From JBCBDX01 sp038529265 (GTDB lineage: Bacteria > Pseudomonadota > Alphaproteobacteria > Rhizobiales > Rhizobiaceae): 64,000 bases of DNA. A program made the translations under genes and the position numbers. The stretch lies in the NCBI GenBank assembly GCA_038529265.1, contig JBCBDX010000002.1:310001-374000 (forward strand), written 5' to 3'. This document shows positions 9,201 through 16,983 of this stretch, in pieces. Under the pieces are notes generated by a model that worked only from the letters and a program-made list of their open reading frames with translations, was not told the origin of the DNA and made no database searches. Position 1 is the first letter of the stretch. Every line of letters begins with the position of its first letter.

Positions 9201-9722
9201 TCGGTCGCCAAACAGTTCCTTAAGTCGCTCAAGACGATTTTGAGCCACCGAATGCTGGCCGGCTTCTATCGCTGCACCGATTGGCCCTGCGGGTCCTCCG
9301 GTCAGGCAAATAATACCGTCCGTTTTCTCGGCGAACCAACTGTCTTCGACAAGAATTTCGCCAGTCTCAGCCGGTGTCAGATATGCCTGGCTTACCAACT
9401 CAACCAAATTGGCATAACCAGCCTCATCGCCGGCAAGCAATAGGACAGGAACGGTTGCCCTTTTTAGAGGCTTTGACGTGTTCGTTTCATTGGTTTGCGC
9501 AAAGTCGATGTTCACCTGACAGCCAATAATAGGCTGGATACCGTCACTCGATGCCTTCACCGCAAACTCAAGCGCGCCAAAAAGGTTATTGGTATCGGTG
9601 ATGGCAATGGCAGGTGCGTCATTTTCCTTTGCCCAATTGATCAGCTTTTTGAGCGGTAGCGCCCCTTCCAAAAGCGAGTAGGCGCTATGGGTACGCAAAT
9701 GAATGAATGAGGCCGACGACAT
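6261..9722 (-). CDS. dnaE: DNA polymerase III subunit alpha
   Basis: The catalytic alpha subunit of the replicative polymerase, 1153 residues. An N-terminal PHP domain (HLRTHSAYSLLEG, then ITDTNNLFGALEF) is followed by the C-family polymerase core with GPGRGSGAGS and the catalytic motif PDFDIDF at residues 413-419. After this come the tandem HhH region and a C-terminal OB fold. The ATG at 9722 is preferred over a TTG two codons upstream because GGAAG lies eight bases before it. The length fits alphaproteobacterial dnaE1. A very small SOS-controlled gene lies 116 bases upstream on the same strand with no terminator between, so cotranscription is possible. Confidence 0.97.
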   Translation of the reverse strand: MSSASFIHLRTHSAYSLLEGALPLKKLINWAKENDAPAIAITDTNNLFGALEFAVKASSDGIQPIIGCQVNIDFAQTNETNTSKPLKRATVPVLLLAGDEAGYANLVELVSQAYLTPAETGEILVEDSWFAEKTDGIICLTGGPAGPIGAAIEAGQHSVAQNRLERLKELFGDRLYVELQRHGSYDKRIELETVKLAHALELPLVATNDAHFLKKEDYQAHDALIAIADGEVLSNDDRRQLTADHWLKPAEDMMKLYADIPEAAANTIEIAQRCSYFPTIRNPILPRFAKVPDGATVEQADQAESDELKQQARNGLKARLEVNGLAEGHSREDYEARLEHELSIIENMKFPGYFLIVADFIKWAKEQDIPVGPGRGSGAGSLVAWSLTITDIDPLRFSLLFERFLNPARVSMPDFDIDFCQERRGEVIRYVQDKYGVDQVGQIITFGTLQARAVLRDVGRVLEMPYGQVDRLCKLVPNNPANPTTLAEAIKGDEKFDEEREREPIVGQLLDMSLKLEGLFRHASTHAAGIVIGDRPLSKLVPMYRDPRSDMPVTQFNMKWVEQAGLVKFDFLGLKTLSVLDTAVKLVRRRGIDLDLATLPFDDKPTYDMMAQGNTIGIFQVESPGMRSALLGMKPDCIEDIIALVALYRPGPMDNIPTYNARKHGQEEIASIHPLIDHLVAETQGVIVYQEQVMQIAQELAGYSLGEADLLRRAMGKKIREEMDKQRARFVDGCKERDLSEAQANGIFDLLAKFADYGFNKSHAAAYAVVSYHTAYLKAHYPVEFIAASMTYDMANTDKLNDYRRDAQRLGISVEAPSVQTSFRPFEVGESKIFYALAAIKGVGEAAVDHLVDVRGNGKFASLEDFAQRIDVRIVNRRTLESLINAGALDCFGHTRAALSAGIDRIIGLSQRMAQQAESGQGDIFGNSAAVEPERLHLPLAEQWSENDMLMKEMQAIGFYFSAHPLDAYSTILKSRGVQSWNEFSVSMKQGSRAGRLAATVVSKRVRRTRTGSKMAVLTLSDATSQYEVVMYSDQLEQYGDVAEAGKNFIMTVSVRERDDDQMSVILNTLTPLEQRAGDAAINLLRIFVRDAAPTQSIARQLRKGGTSPVSLVMIKPEGAGEVEIELSGNYTVNPPIAKAIKAIDGVVDVELV

Positions 9723-9838
9723 ATCCAAATCTTCCAGCAGTGCGCTTCGGAATCAGCGCAAAGGCTAGATGATGAATGGGGCTGCAACATGTGTCGAGCC
9801 CGCGCTGGCGTCATCCCCACTATCCCGGTTTTTCCTAC

Positions 9839-9928
9839 TTATCCGAGAAAGCTCAGGCAGGTTGTCAGCGAAATGACGAAGGTGGCAATAGAAAGGAATG
9901 AGGCGAAGTCACGAACGAGTTCAGTCAT
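9839..9928 (-). CDS. 29-residue SOS-controlled membrane peptide, SidA-like cell division inhibitor (candidate)
   Basis: A 29-codon gene: a short N-terminal segment (MTELVRDF) followed by one hydrophobic helix (FLSIATFVISLTTCLSFLG), so most likely a single-pass inner-membrane peptide. GGAG stands nine bases before the ATG. Two copies of the alphaproteobacterial LexA box lie 38 and 68 bases upstream. Caulobacter SidA is also a 29-residue, LexA-controlled inner-membrane peptide, and it stalls division by acting on FtsW/FtsN. Size, topology and regulation match; I could not align the sequences. The peptide is too short for most gene finders. Confidence 0.65.
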   Translation of the reverse strand: MTELVRDFASFLSIATFVISLTTCLSFLG

Positions 9929-9965
9929 GGGATCAGTCTCCATATTCGGTTTCTGATCACACTAT

Positions 9966-9980
9966 GTTCTTATCATGTTC
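9966..9980. promoter_or_regulatory. LexA (SOS) box, proximal
   Basis: GTTC, seven bases, GTTC: an exact match to the alphaproteobacterial SOS box GTTC-N7-GTTC. It lies 38 bases upstream of the 29-codon membrane peptide gene, where a LexA dimer would block its promoter. Confidence 0.75.
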
Positions 9981-9995
9981 CAATTGCAATAGGTG

Positions 9996-10010
9996 GAACA
10001 AAAAAAGAAC
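9996..10010. promoter_or_regulatory. LexA (SOS) box, distal
   Basis: GAAC, seven A residues, GAAC: the reverse-strand form of GTTC-N7-GTTC with a T7 spacer. It is 15 bases from the proximal box, so the small peptide gene has tandem LexA sites in opposite orientation. This suggests tight repression. Confidence 0.78.
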
Positions 10011-10047
10011 TAAGCTCAGATGTCATGGTGAACGAGCGGTTAACAGC

Positions 10048-10731
10048 TTAAAGTTTCATGGGCGCAAGCTGACCATCCTTGAGTGTGACAATACGGTCCA
10101 TCTTGGCAGCCAAGGTATGGTTGTGCGTGGCAATCAGCGTGGAAAGGCCAGATTGGCGGACCAAGGCCTCCAACGCTTCAAAAACATAGGATGACGTTTC
10201 AGGATCGAGGTTGCCGGTCGGTTCATCAGCCAGCAAAACCAGCGGTGCATTAGCAACAGCTCGGGCAATTGCAACACGCTGCTGCTCACCGCCAGATAGT
10301 TCTGCCGGGCGATGGTCTGCCCGGGCCCCAATACGCATGTAATCCAAAAGCTCCAAGGCTCTTTTGTTGGCTTCGCGCTTGCCAACACCACGTATCATTT
10401 GCGGGATCATCACATTTTCAGCCGCTGAGAACTCCGGCAGCAAGTGGTGAAACTGATAGACATAACCAATATCATTGCGCCGCCGTGCCGTGCGCTTGCT
10501 GTCATCCAACCCTGCACAGGCAACACCGCCGAGCACGACGTCCCCGCTATCTGGGCGCTCTAGGAGCCCGGCAGTATGCAGCAGCGTTGATTTGCCAGCT
10601 CCAGATGGTGCGACCAAGGCAACCATTTCGCCTGGCTCAATGGTGATTGACGCTCCTCGCAGCACTTCCAGCTTGCGGTCAGCCTCGTGATAGGCACGAT
10701 GGATATTGTCCAGGATAAGCGAAGCGGTCAC
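10048..10731 (-). CDS. lolD: Lipoprotein-releasing system ATP-binding protein LolD
   Basis: The ATPase of the LolCDE complex, which extracts outer-membrane lipoproteins from the inner membrane and passes them to LolA. In 227 residues it shows Walker A (PSGAGKST), the ABC signature LSGGEQQR, and Walker B with DEPTGNLD. The start is GTG and overlaps the lolC/E stop as TAGTG, so the two are translationally coupled. The MacB/LolD/FtsE subfamily is clear from TGNLD and the neighbour; LolD is the best choice because of the fused LolC/E-type permease upstream. Confidence 0.92.
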   Translation of the reverse strand: MTASLILDNIHRAYHEADRKLEVLRGASITIEPGEMVALVAPSGAGKSTLLHTAGLLERPDSGDVVLGGVACAGLDDSKRTARRRNDIGYVYQFHHLLPEFSAAENVMIPQMIRGVGKREANKRALELLDYMRIGARADHRPAELSGGEQQRVAIARAVANAPLVLLADEPTGNLDPETSSYVFEALEALVRQSGLSTLIATHNHTLAAKMDRIVTLKDGQLAPMKL

Positions 10732-12050
10732 TATTCGTACCTCAGTGCTTCAACCGGGTCGAGACGCGCGGCCCTGAGAGCGGGCAGGATAGCGGCAAAA
10801 AACGCAAGTGCGAGCGCAAGCGCTACCGCCGCACCCGTTTCCCAAAAATCGATGCGCGCTGGAATGTCGGTCAAGAAACGAACCGTCGGATCCCAGACTT
10901 CTGTTCCCGACAACCAATTGATCAAGCGCTGGATACCCTTGATGTTCAGGCAAACCAAAACACCCAAAAGGAGCCCTGCACCAGTACCCACAACGCCGAC
11001 ACCCGTCCCGGCCATGATAAAGATACGCAGGATCGCCGATTGGGTTGCGCCCATGGTACGAAGGATCGCGATGCCCCGTCCTTTCTCCTTCACCAACATG
11101 ATCAGCGAGGAGATAATGTTGAGCGATGCAACAATGATCACGATCGACAGGATCATGAACATGGCGTTGCGCTCTATAACCAAAGCCGAAAAGAAAGCGC
11201 GGTTGCGCTGCCGCCAGTCTGTTGAATAAAGCGGTCGCTGTGCAGCCTCTTCAATTCCGGCCTGGTAGCTATCGACATCGTCCGGATCTTCGATGAAGAC
11301 CTCAATGAGTTGAACGATGCCTTCCTTATTGAAGTACAGCTGCGCTTCTTCCAGCGGCATGAACACGATGGAAGAATCATACTCCGACATCCCCATATCG
11401 AAGACAGCTGTCACTTCGTAAGATTTCACACGCGGTGTCGTGCCAAAGGGTGTAACGTCGCCTTCTGGTGAAACCAGCGTGATGAGGTCGCCTGCAATCA
11501 AGCCCAAATTCTGAGCCATGCGAAATCCAATTGCGACCCCTTCTCCTTCTCGGAACCGCTCGACAGACCCTTCCTGAATGTTTTCCGAGACGGAGCCGAG
11601 CCGCTCAAAGTCATCCACGCGCACGCCTCGAACCAAGGCTCCGGTGCCAGCGCCAACGGCTCCCGAAACAAGAGCCTGGCCCTCCACCAGTGGCACCGCC
11701 TTTGTGACACCTGGCGCTGTTTCGATGCGGCTGGCCACTTCTTCATAGTCGTCCAATGGCCGTTCTATTGGCGTGATGAAGATGTGCCCGTTCAGGCCGA
11801 GGATGCGATCTAGCAGCTCGCCACGAAACCCATTCATAACGGCCATGACAATGATCAATGCAGCAACACCAAGCGTAACGCCAATCAGCGAGATGATCGT
11901 GACAATTGAAACCGCCGCTTCCTTGCGGCGCGGTCGTAGATAACGCCATGCCACCATGCGTTCATAGGCGCCAAATGGCGCAGAACCCGTTGCGTCCGAT
12001 CGTTCAGCGACGGCTTCCAACTGCGCTGCTGTAGGATTGCTGCTGCTCAT
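10731..12050 (-). CDS. lolC: Lipoprotein-releasing system permease LolC/LolE
   Basis: The membrane component of the LolCDE lipoprotein exporter, about 439 residues. One transmembrane helix near the N-terminus (VSIVTIISLIGVTLGVAALIIVMAVMNGF region) is followed by a periplasmic MacB-like domain and a C-terminal FtsX domain with three helices. The motif ILRTMGATQSAILRIF matches the cytoplasmic loop of LolC/E that contacts the ATPase. Many alphaproteobacteria have this single LolC/E homologue working as a homodimer. The start at 12050 lies just past the proS stop; a longer frame reading into proS is less likely. Confidence 0.92.
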   Translation of the reverse strand: MSSSNPTAAQLEAVAERSDATGSAPFGAYERMVAWRYLRPRRKEAAVSIVTIISLIGVTLGVAALIIVMAVMNGFRGELLDRILGLNGHIFITPIERPLDDYEEVASRIETAPGVTKAVPLVEGQALVSGAVGAGTGALVRGVRVDDFERLGSVSENIQEGSVERFREGEGVAIGFRMAQNLGLIAGDLITLVSPEGDVTPFGTTPRVKSYEVTAVFDMGMSEYDSSIVFMPLEEAQLYFNKEGIVQLIEVFIEDPDDVDSYQAGIEEAAQRPLYSTDWRQRNRAFFSALVIERNAMFMILSIVIIVASLNIISSLIMLVKEKGRGIAILRTMGATQSAILRIFIMAGTGVGVVGTGAGLLLGVLVCLNIKGIQRLINWLSGTEVWDPTVRFLTDIPARIDFWETGAAVALALALAFFAAILPALRAARLDPVEALRYE

Positions 12051-12054
12051 AAAC

Positions 12055-13389
12055 TCAACCGCTATACGACGACGCGATTCTAGCCAATGCGTCATCCAGC
12101 GACAGCTCAGACTTCTCGCCGCTTGCGCGGTTTTTCACCTCAACCACACCGTTTTTGACACCGCGCGGACCGATCACAACCTGCCAAGGCGCTCCAATCA
12201 AATCTGCGGTAGCAAATTTCGCACCTGCCCTCTGATCGGTATCATCCAGCAAAGGATCAACACCCGCGCGCACCAAGCCCTCGTAAGCCCGTTTGCTCCA
12301 GTCATCGCAGTCTGTATCGCCCGTTTTCATATTGATTACCACGGCGCCATATGGAGCAACGCTTTGTGGCCAGATAATGCCATTTTCATCGTGAAACGCT
12401 TCGATGATGCCCGCAACAAGGCGTGATGGGCCAATGCCATACGATCCCATGGAAACGGCAACTTCCTTTCCATCAGGGCCCATAACTTTCGCACCCATCG
12501 CGTCCGAATACTTTGTTCCGAAATGGAAGATATGGCCTACTTCAATGCCGCGCGCCGATAGTTTGGCTTCCTCAGGCAATTGCGCCCACTCGGCATCATC
12601 ATGCATCTCATCGGTCGCAGCGTATGGCGTTGTCCAGGAACTTACGATCTCAGCGATGGCAGCATTGTTGCCAAAATCAACATCATCGGATGGCACAACC
12701 ATATCGAGATAGGACTTGTCGCAGAAAACCTCTGACTCGCCTGTATCGGCAAGGATGATGAATTCATGGCTCAAATCACCGCCAATTGGCCCTGTATCCG
12801 CGCGCATTGGGATGGCTTTCAATCCCAAGCGCTTAAAGGTGCGCAGATAGGCGACAAACATGCGGTTGTAGGCAGCACGTGCGTCTTCGAAGTTCAGGTC
12901 GAAAGAGTATGCATCCTTCATTAGAAATTCGCGTCCCCGCATAACGCCAAAACGTGGTCTGACCTCATCTCTGAATTTCCACTGAATATGGTAAAGGTTC
13001 AGCGGCAGATCCTTGTAGGACTTCACGTAAGAACGAAAAATGTCGGTCACCATTTCTTCGTTGGTGGGACCAAACAGAAGATCACGCTCATGACGGTCCT
13101 CAATGCGGAGCATCTCCTTGCCATAGTCATCATAGCGCCCGCTTTCACGCCACAAGTCCGCAGACTGAATGGTCGGCATTAATATCTCTATGGCCCCTGC
13201 CCGGTCTTGTTCTTCGCGAATAATAGTATTGATCTTTTCGAGGACCTTTTTGCCAAGTGGCAGCCAAGTGTAAATACCAGCTGCTTGCTGCCTGATCATG
13301 CCCGCACGCAGCATCAGCCGGTGAGACACAATCTCAGCCTCTTTTGGGTTTTCTTTGAGAATGGGAAGGAAAAATTTCGAGAGGCGCAT
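12055..13389 (-). CDS. proS: Proline--tRNA ligase, short alphaproteobacterial form
   Basis: Class II aminoacyl-tRNA synthetase that charges tRNA-Pro, 444 residues. Motif 2 (WKFRDEVRPRFGVMRGREFLMKDAYSF) and motif 3 (GSYGIGPSRL) are present, and an anticodon-binding domain forms the C-terminus. The long editing insertion of E. coli ProRS is missing, as is usual in Rhizobiales. The start MRLSKFFLP is the family N-terminus; a TTG 13 codons upstream is possible. The upstream region also holds a convergently oriented small-RNA candidate. Confidence 0.96.
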   Translation of the reverse strand: MRLSKFFLPILKENPKEAEIVSHRLMLRAGMIRQQAAGIYTWLPLGKKVLEKINTIIREEQDRAGAIEILMPTIQSADLWRESGRYDDYGKEMLRIEDRHERDLLFGPTNEEMVTDIFRSYVKSYKDLPLNLYHIQWKFRDEVRPRFGVMRGREFLMKDAYSFDLNFEDARAAYNRMFVAYLRTFKRLGLKAIPMRADTGPIGGDLSHEFIILADTGESEVFCDKSYLDMVVPSDDVDFGNNAAIAEIVSSWTTPYAATDEMHDDAEWAQLPEEAKLSARGIEVGHIFHFGTKYSDAMGAKVMGPDGKEVAVSMGSYGIGPSRLVAGIIEAFHDENGIIWPQSVAPYGAVVINMKTGDTDCDDWSKRAYEGLVRAGVDPLLDDTDQRAGAKFATADLIGAPWQVVIGPRGVKNGVVEVKNRASGEKSELSLDDALARIASSYSG

Positions 13390-13536
13390 GATTTGTCGAC
13401 GTCGGTTGGAAGTAGAGGGATTCGCCAAGCTGAAGCTTGATCCATGCCTTAAATGGGGTGCCCTTATAAGTGAAGCAATTCTTCACCTACTTTCATGGTT
13501 TAGTCGCGATCACTAAACAGCCTATTTTAAAGCGTT

Positions 13537-13555
13537 TTTTTGCAGTGCAGCACAT
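13537..13555. promoter_or_regulatory. TGCA-rich motif (PhaR-like operator candidate)
   Basis: TTTTGCAGTGCAGCACATA lies in the proS/small-RNA intergenic region. Such TGC-rich palindromic motifs are bound by the polyhydroxybutyrate regulator PhaR in alphaproteobacteria. A closely similar motif precedes the phasin-like gene near 28.8 kb. The regulator and target are inferred only. Confidence 0.3.
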
Positions 13556-13584
13556 AATTCGTAGTGACAAGTGTGTGACAGACA

Positions 13585-13762
13585 GCTAACGTTTCCGATG
13601 ACGCTGGATGGCTTCAGTTATCTGGCGGCATGACGGGTTAAAGTCTTGGGAGGATGTTGATTTTTGCGGCGCTTTTTTCGGCGGCCGCCTCTCCTTTGCG
13701 GTTGGAGAGTAAAATCAGCCCGTCTTTGGAATGGCAGGATGTAAATCCTGCCATTTCTTTTT
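13585..13762 (+). ncRNA. Structured small RNA candidate (alpha-r9/Smr9C-like position)
   Basis: The proS upstream region contains a stretch on the + strand with an intrinsic terminator but no open frame leading to it. A hairpin CTCTCC/GGAGAG (13689-13709) is enclosed by an outer stem TGATTTT/AAAATCA (13658-13664 with 13711-13717), and the terminator stem follows. As I remember it, the Sinorhizobium small RNA Smr9C (alpha-r9 family) sits beside proS in the same gap. The 5' end is not determined; 13585 is an estimate based on the structured part and a possible promoter ending near there. Confidence 0.5.
13730..13761 (+). terminator. Rho-independent terminator of the small-RNA candidate
   Basis: An 11-bp perfect stem (AATGGCAGGAT / ATCCTGCCATT) with a GTAA loop is followed by TCTTTTTT. 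No protein-coding gene on this strand ends nearby, so it must terminate a non-coding transcript. Confidence 0.85.
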
Positions 13763-13814
13763 TCTAGCTTACAAAACTAGGTCCGAACAATTCCGCGACA
13801 AGCTTGGAAAGTGA

Positions 13815-14090
13815 TTATCTGTCGGGAAAGTCTGGAACAATCGTTGGAATGTCGTTGACGCCCCAGCCGTTGATAACGGTCAGCCAGTAAAACACGCCAA
13901 AGACTAGGAAAGAAATTGCGGTTGTCAAAAGCACCTTAAAACCGAGCCTTGGGTTTTGCGGGGCCCCTGTTTCCGTTCCCAGAATGACATCACTGTCTTC
14001 AGCTTGCGACCGCACACCGATCGGGAGGACCGTAAAAAGGGTCACCCACCAGATGATGAAGTAAATCGCAAAAGCGGAAAGCCAGCCCAT
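13815..14090 (-). CDS. DUF1467 family membrane protein
   Basis: A 91-residue protein with two predicted transmembrane helices (AFAIYFIIWWVTLFTVLPIGV near the N-terminus and ISFLVFGVFYWLTVI near the end) and a short polar loop between. It matches DUF1467, a family of unknown function found after mce and rnj in Rhizobiales. It is the last gene of the leftward nuo-birA-rnj-mce locus and starts six bases after the mce stop. Confidence 0.85.
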   Translation of the reverse strand: MGWLSAFAIYFIIWWVTLFTVLPIGVRSQAEDSDVILGTETGAPQNPRLGFKVLLTTAISFLVFGVFYWLTVINGWGVNDIPTIVPDFPDR

Positions 14091-14095
14091 CTTTA

Positions 14096-14500
14096 CTATA
14101 CCTGTTCCAACTCAATCAGTGTGCCGTCAAAGTCTTTGGGGTGAAGGAAAAGTACCGGCTTGCCATGCGCACCAATCTTGGGCTCTCCATCGCCTAGCAC
14201 ACGCGCGCCTTTTGCTTTCAGATGGTCACGCGCAGCGATGATATCGTCTACCTCGTAGCACATATGATGCATCCCGCCGGCGGGTTTTTTTTCGAGGAAA
14301 GTCGCAATAGGCGACGCCTCACCCAGTGGTTCAAGCAACTCAGTCTTTGTGTTGCCGACATTCACAAATGCAACAGTGACACCATGGTCCGGCAGCGCCT
14401 GCGGTTCGGAAACGCTTGCGCCAAGCAGGCCTGCGTACTTTGCAATTGCCGCCTGCAAATCAGGCACGGCGAGCGCCACGTGATTCAGTTTTCCCAACAT
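14096..14500 (-). CDS. mce: Methylmalonyl-CoA epimerase
   Basis: A VOC-fold enzyme of 134 residues that interconverts the 2R and 2S forms of methylmalonyl-CoA between propionyl-CoA carboxylase and methylmalonyl-CoA mutase. The sequence has HVALAVPDLQAAIAKY with the metal-binding His, GGMHHMCYEVDDI in the middle and LIELEQ with the last metal-binding Glu at the C-terminus. It lies eight bases after rnj. Confidence 0.92.
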   Translation of the reverse strand: MLGKLNHVALAVPDLQAAIAKYAGLLGASVSEPQALPDHGVTVAFVNVGNTKTELLEPLGEASPIATFLEKKPAGGMHHMCYEVDDIIAARDHLKAKGARVLGDGEPKIGAHGKPVLFLHPKDFDGTLIELEQV

Positions 14501-14508
14501 GGTGCGTC

Positions 14509-16179
14509 CTATACCCGATCAACCATCACGGTGGTCAGCGGCTTTTTGCCCCATATATCACGCGCTTTAGCACGAACCGCGCGCGATGCGCCGTCTTCCA
14601 CCAAATCTAAATCCTTGCGCCGGGATCGAGGCATACTCTCAACAGCGCCAATGATGGCCTCATATAACTGATCCTCGACATCATCACCTGCTGCGTCTTT
14701 TAACGGCAGGCCGATGGCAACCACCTGCGGTTCGGTGGCAATATCCAGGTTTTTGTCGAGGATGATGGTTACGGCCACATGACCAGCAAAGGACAAACGC
14801 CGACGTTCAGCAACGCCTGTCTGAGTTTCGTCGCCGATCACCATACCGTCTTTGAAAATCTGGCCATGCGGGACCTCACCGACGATTTCCGGCTGCCCGG
14901 GCGCCAGTTTTATCACATCACCATTGCGCGCATCCATCACATCGGGAATTTGACCCTCTCGCATAAGCTTGGCATGTGCCGAAAGATGCGCTGCCTCTCC
15001 GTGTACGGGAACGCCGATTTTTGGGCGCGTCCATTGGTACATCTCCCGCAATTCATTGCGGCGTGGATGGCCGGAAACATGCACCAAGGCATCTGAGTCT
15101 TCGATAATGTCGATCCCCATATCGATTAAGCGGTTTTTGGTTTCGAGGATGGCTTTTTCATTGCCGGGGATTGTGCGTGAAGAGTAGACAACAGTGTCGC
15201 CTGCTGTGAGTGCCACATCACGCATCTCATCACGCCCCAGTTTGGCAAGCGCAGCACGCGGTTCGCCTTGCGAGCCAGTAAGGATCACAACAACCTTGTC
15301 ACGCGCGATGTACCCAAACTCATCTTCTGAGATAAAGTCGTCAACGCCGTCCATATAGCCAAGCTCGGAAGCTACATCGACAACACGTTTCATTGATCGG
15401 CCCAACAGCAGTGTGCGGCGGCCGGCCGCCTGCGCCGCCAAAGCAATGGAGCGAATACGACCCACGTTGGAGGAAAACGTTGTTACGGCAACGCGGCCCG
15501 TTGCCTTTGAAATGACTTCTTCAAGACCTTTTGAAACCTCAACTTCAGACGGGGATGTACCCTCACGCATCGCATTGGTTGAGTCGCAGATGAGCGCCAG
15601 AACGCCGTCATCACCCAGTTTTCGAAATGCCTGCTCATCGGTAAGCCCGCCCATGGCCGGATCAGGGTCATTCTTCCAATCGCCAGTGTGCAACGCCGTA
15701 CCCAACGGTGTTCGAATGGCCAAGGACACAGGCTCAGGGATCGAATGAGTGACGTTGACTGCCTCTACTTCAAACGGTCCCAGTGAGAATTTTGAACCAG
15801 CGTCGAACTCTTTAACCGGCACCATATCCGCGTCGCGTTCGCCTTGCGCCTTGGACTCCAGCATACCGGCGGCAAAAGGGGTCATGTAAACCGGCAAGGA
15901 TCCATCTTTCGACAACCGAGGATAGAGAGCGAGCAGCGCTCCATAGTGGTCCTCATGCGCGTGGGTGATGACCATCCCAACGAGATTGTCCCGGCTTTCC
16001 TCCAGGAAGGAAATGTCTGGCAGCACCAGATCAACACCTGGCAAGTCCGGCCCGGGAAATGTGACGCCACAATCGATGATCAGCCATTGTCGCTTTTCTG
16101 CCGGTCCGTAACCGTAGAGCGCAAGGTTCATACCGATCTCGCCAACTCCGCCAAGTGGCGCGAATACGAATTCTGACAT
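14509..16179 (-). CDS. rnj: Ribonuclease J
   Basis: A metallo-beta-lactamase/beta-CASP ribonuclease of 556 residues with 5'-3' exonuclease activity, used in rRNA maturation and mRNA decay in alphaproteobacteria. The zinc site HAHEDHYGAL is near residue 74, the DSTN motif and beta-CASP region follow, and VHVSGHPRRNEL is the later metal-binding histidine motif. The start MSEFVFAPLGGVGEIGMN is the family N-terminus. It sits between birA and mce, as in other Rhizobiales. Confidence 0.94.
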   Translation of the reverse strand: MSEFVFAPLGGVGEIGMNLALYGYGPAEKRQWLIIDCGVTFPGPDLPGVDLVLPDISFLEESRDNLVGMVITHAHEDHYGALLALYPRLSKDGSLPVYMTPFAAGMLESKAQGERDADMVPVKEFDAGSKFSLGPFEVEAVNVTHSIPEPVSLAIRTPLGTALHTGDWKNDPDPAMGGLTDEQAFRKLGDDGVLALICDSTNAMREGTSPSEVEVSKGLEEVISKATGRVAVTTFSSNVGRIRSIALAAQAAGRRTLLLGRSMKRVVDVASELGYMDGVDDFISEDEFGYIARDKVVVILTGSQGEPRAALAKLGRDEMRDVALTAGDTVVYSSRTIPGNEKAILETKNRLIDMGIDIIEDSDALVHVSGHPRRNELREMYQWTRPKIGVPVHGEAAHLSAHAKLMREGQIPDVMDARNGDVIKLAPGQPEIVGEVPHGQIFKDGMVIGDETQTGVAERRRLSFAGHVAVTIILDKNLDIATEPQVVAIGLPLKDAAGDDVEDQLYEAIIGAVESMPRSRRKDLDLVEDGASRAVRAKARDIWGKKPLTTVMVDRV

Positions 16180-16204
16180 TCAATTTCCCATTGTTGGCGA
16201 ACGT

Positions 16205-16975
16205 TCAGCTGAAGAATACGTCGCCTGCTGTGATTGTCTTCAAGGTGCCGTCGCGTAGCCGCAACTGCATACGTCCTTCATCGTCCAGACGTTCAAATAT
16301 GCCCTGAAGGGTTTCATTGGCAAGGTTGACGGTCACTGGCTCCCCAATCCCTTTGGCCCCCGTAACCCATGCTTCTTGAATTCTTGTAACAAACCCAGCG
16401 TATTTCAGGTCGGCCAGCGTGTCAGCAACTGCCGCCGATAGCGTGTCAAAAACGGGACTCAAACTGCCTTTGAACCCATGAACACTCAAATTGGTAGCGG
16501 GATAAGGCGTGTCCGATGGATGACTTGCAATGTTCAAACCTATGCCCGCAATCAGCCCCACATCACCGCTGGTAGCATGAACATGTCGTTCGAGTAAAAT
16601 ACCGCAACATTTGGCACCATCAATCAAAACATCATTGGGCCATTTTAAGCGCGCATCAGTTGCAATTAATTCTGAAACACAGTGATGAATGGCAACGCCG
16701 ATGGCCAGCGGCATCACGGACAGTTTATTTTCCGGCAATCCTGTGATGTCGAGGCACAGGGAGGCATAGAGATTGCCAGGCGGCGACACCCATTCGCGTG
16801 CACGTCTGCCCTTACCGATGGTCTGCTCACCTGCAGTGAGCCAATGGCGATTCAGCCCTTTGCCATCGCGCAAAAAGAGCTTTGTGAGCTCAGCATTTGT
16901 TGAGCCCACGCTCTGTACATGAGCACTCATCCAGCCTGGAACAACTGGAAGTGGTCGAAAGGAAATCTCGTCCAC
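16205..16975 (-). CDS. birA: Biotin--[acetyl-CoA-carboxylase] ligase
   Basis: A 256-residue biotin protein ligase that attaches biotin to the carrier domain of acetyl-CoA and other carboxylases. STNAEL, the adenylation motif GKGRRAREW (GRGRxGRxW in other members), KWPNDVLIDGAKCCGILLE and GIGLNI are visible. There is no N-terminal DNA-binding domain, so it does not act as a repressor. The start is GTG, eight bases after the nuoN stop; a later ATG would cut into the conserved first strand. Confidence 0.9.
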   Translation of the reverse strand: MDEISFRPLPVVPGWMSAHVQSVGSTNAELTKLFLRDGKGLNRHWLTAGEQTIGKGRRAREWVSPPGNLYASLCLDITGLPENKLSVMPLAIGVAIHHCVSELIATDARLKWPNDVLIDGAKCCGILLERHVHATSGDVGLIAGIGLNIASHPSDTPYPATNLSVHGFKGSLSPVFDTLSAAVADTLADLKYAGFVTRIQEAWVTGAKGIGEPVTVNLANETLQGIFERLDDEGRMQLRLRDGTLKTITAGDVFFS

Positions 16976-16983
16976 GTCGCCCG

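Noticed and set aside
9898..10194. 98-codon + strand frame across the LexA boxes and the lolD end
   Set aside because: It overlaps lolD antisense and the sidA-like gene; no ribosome binding site and no family pattern.
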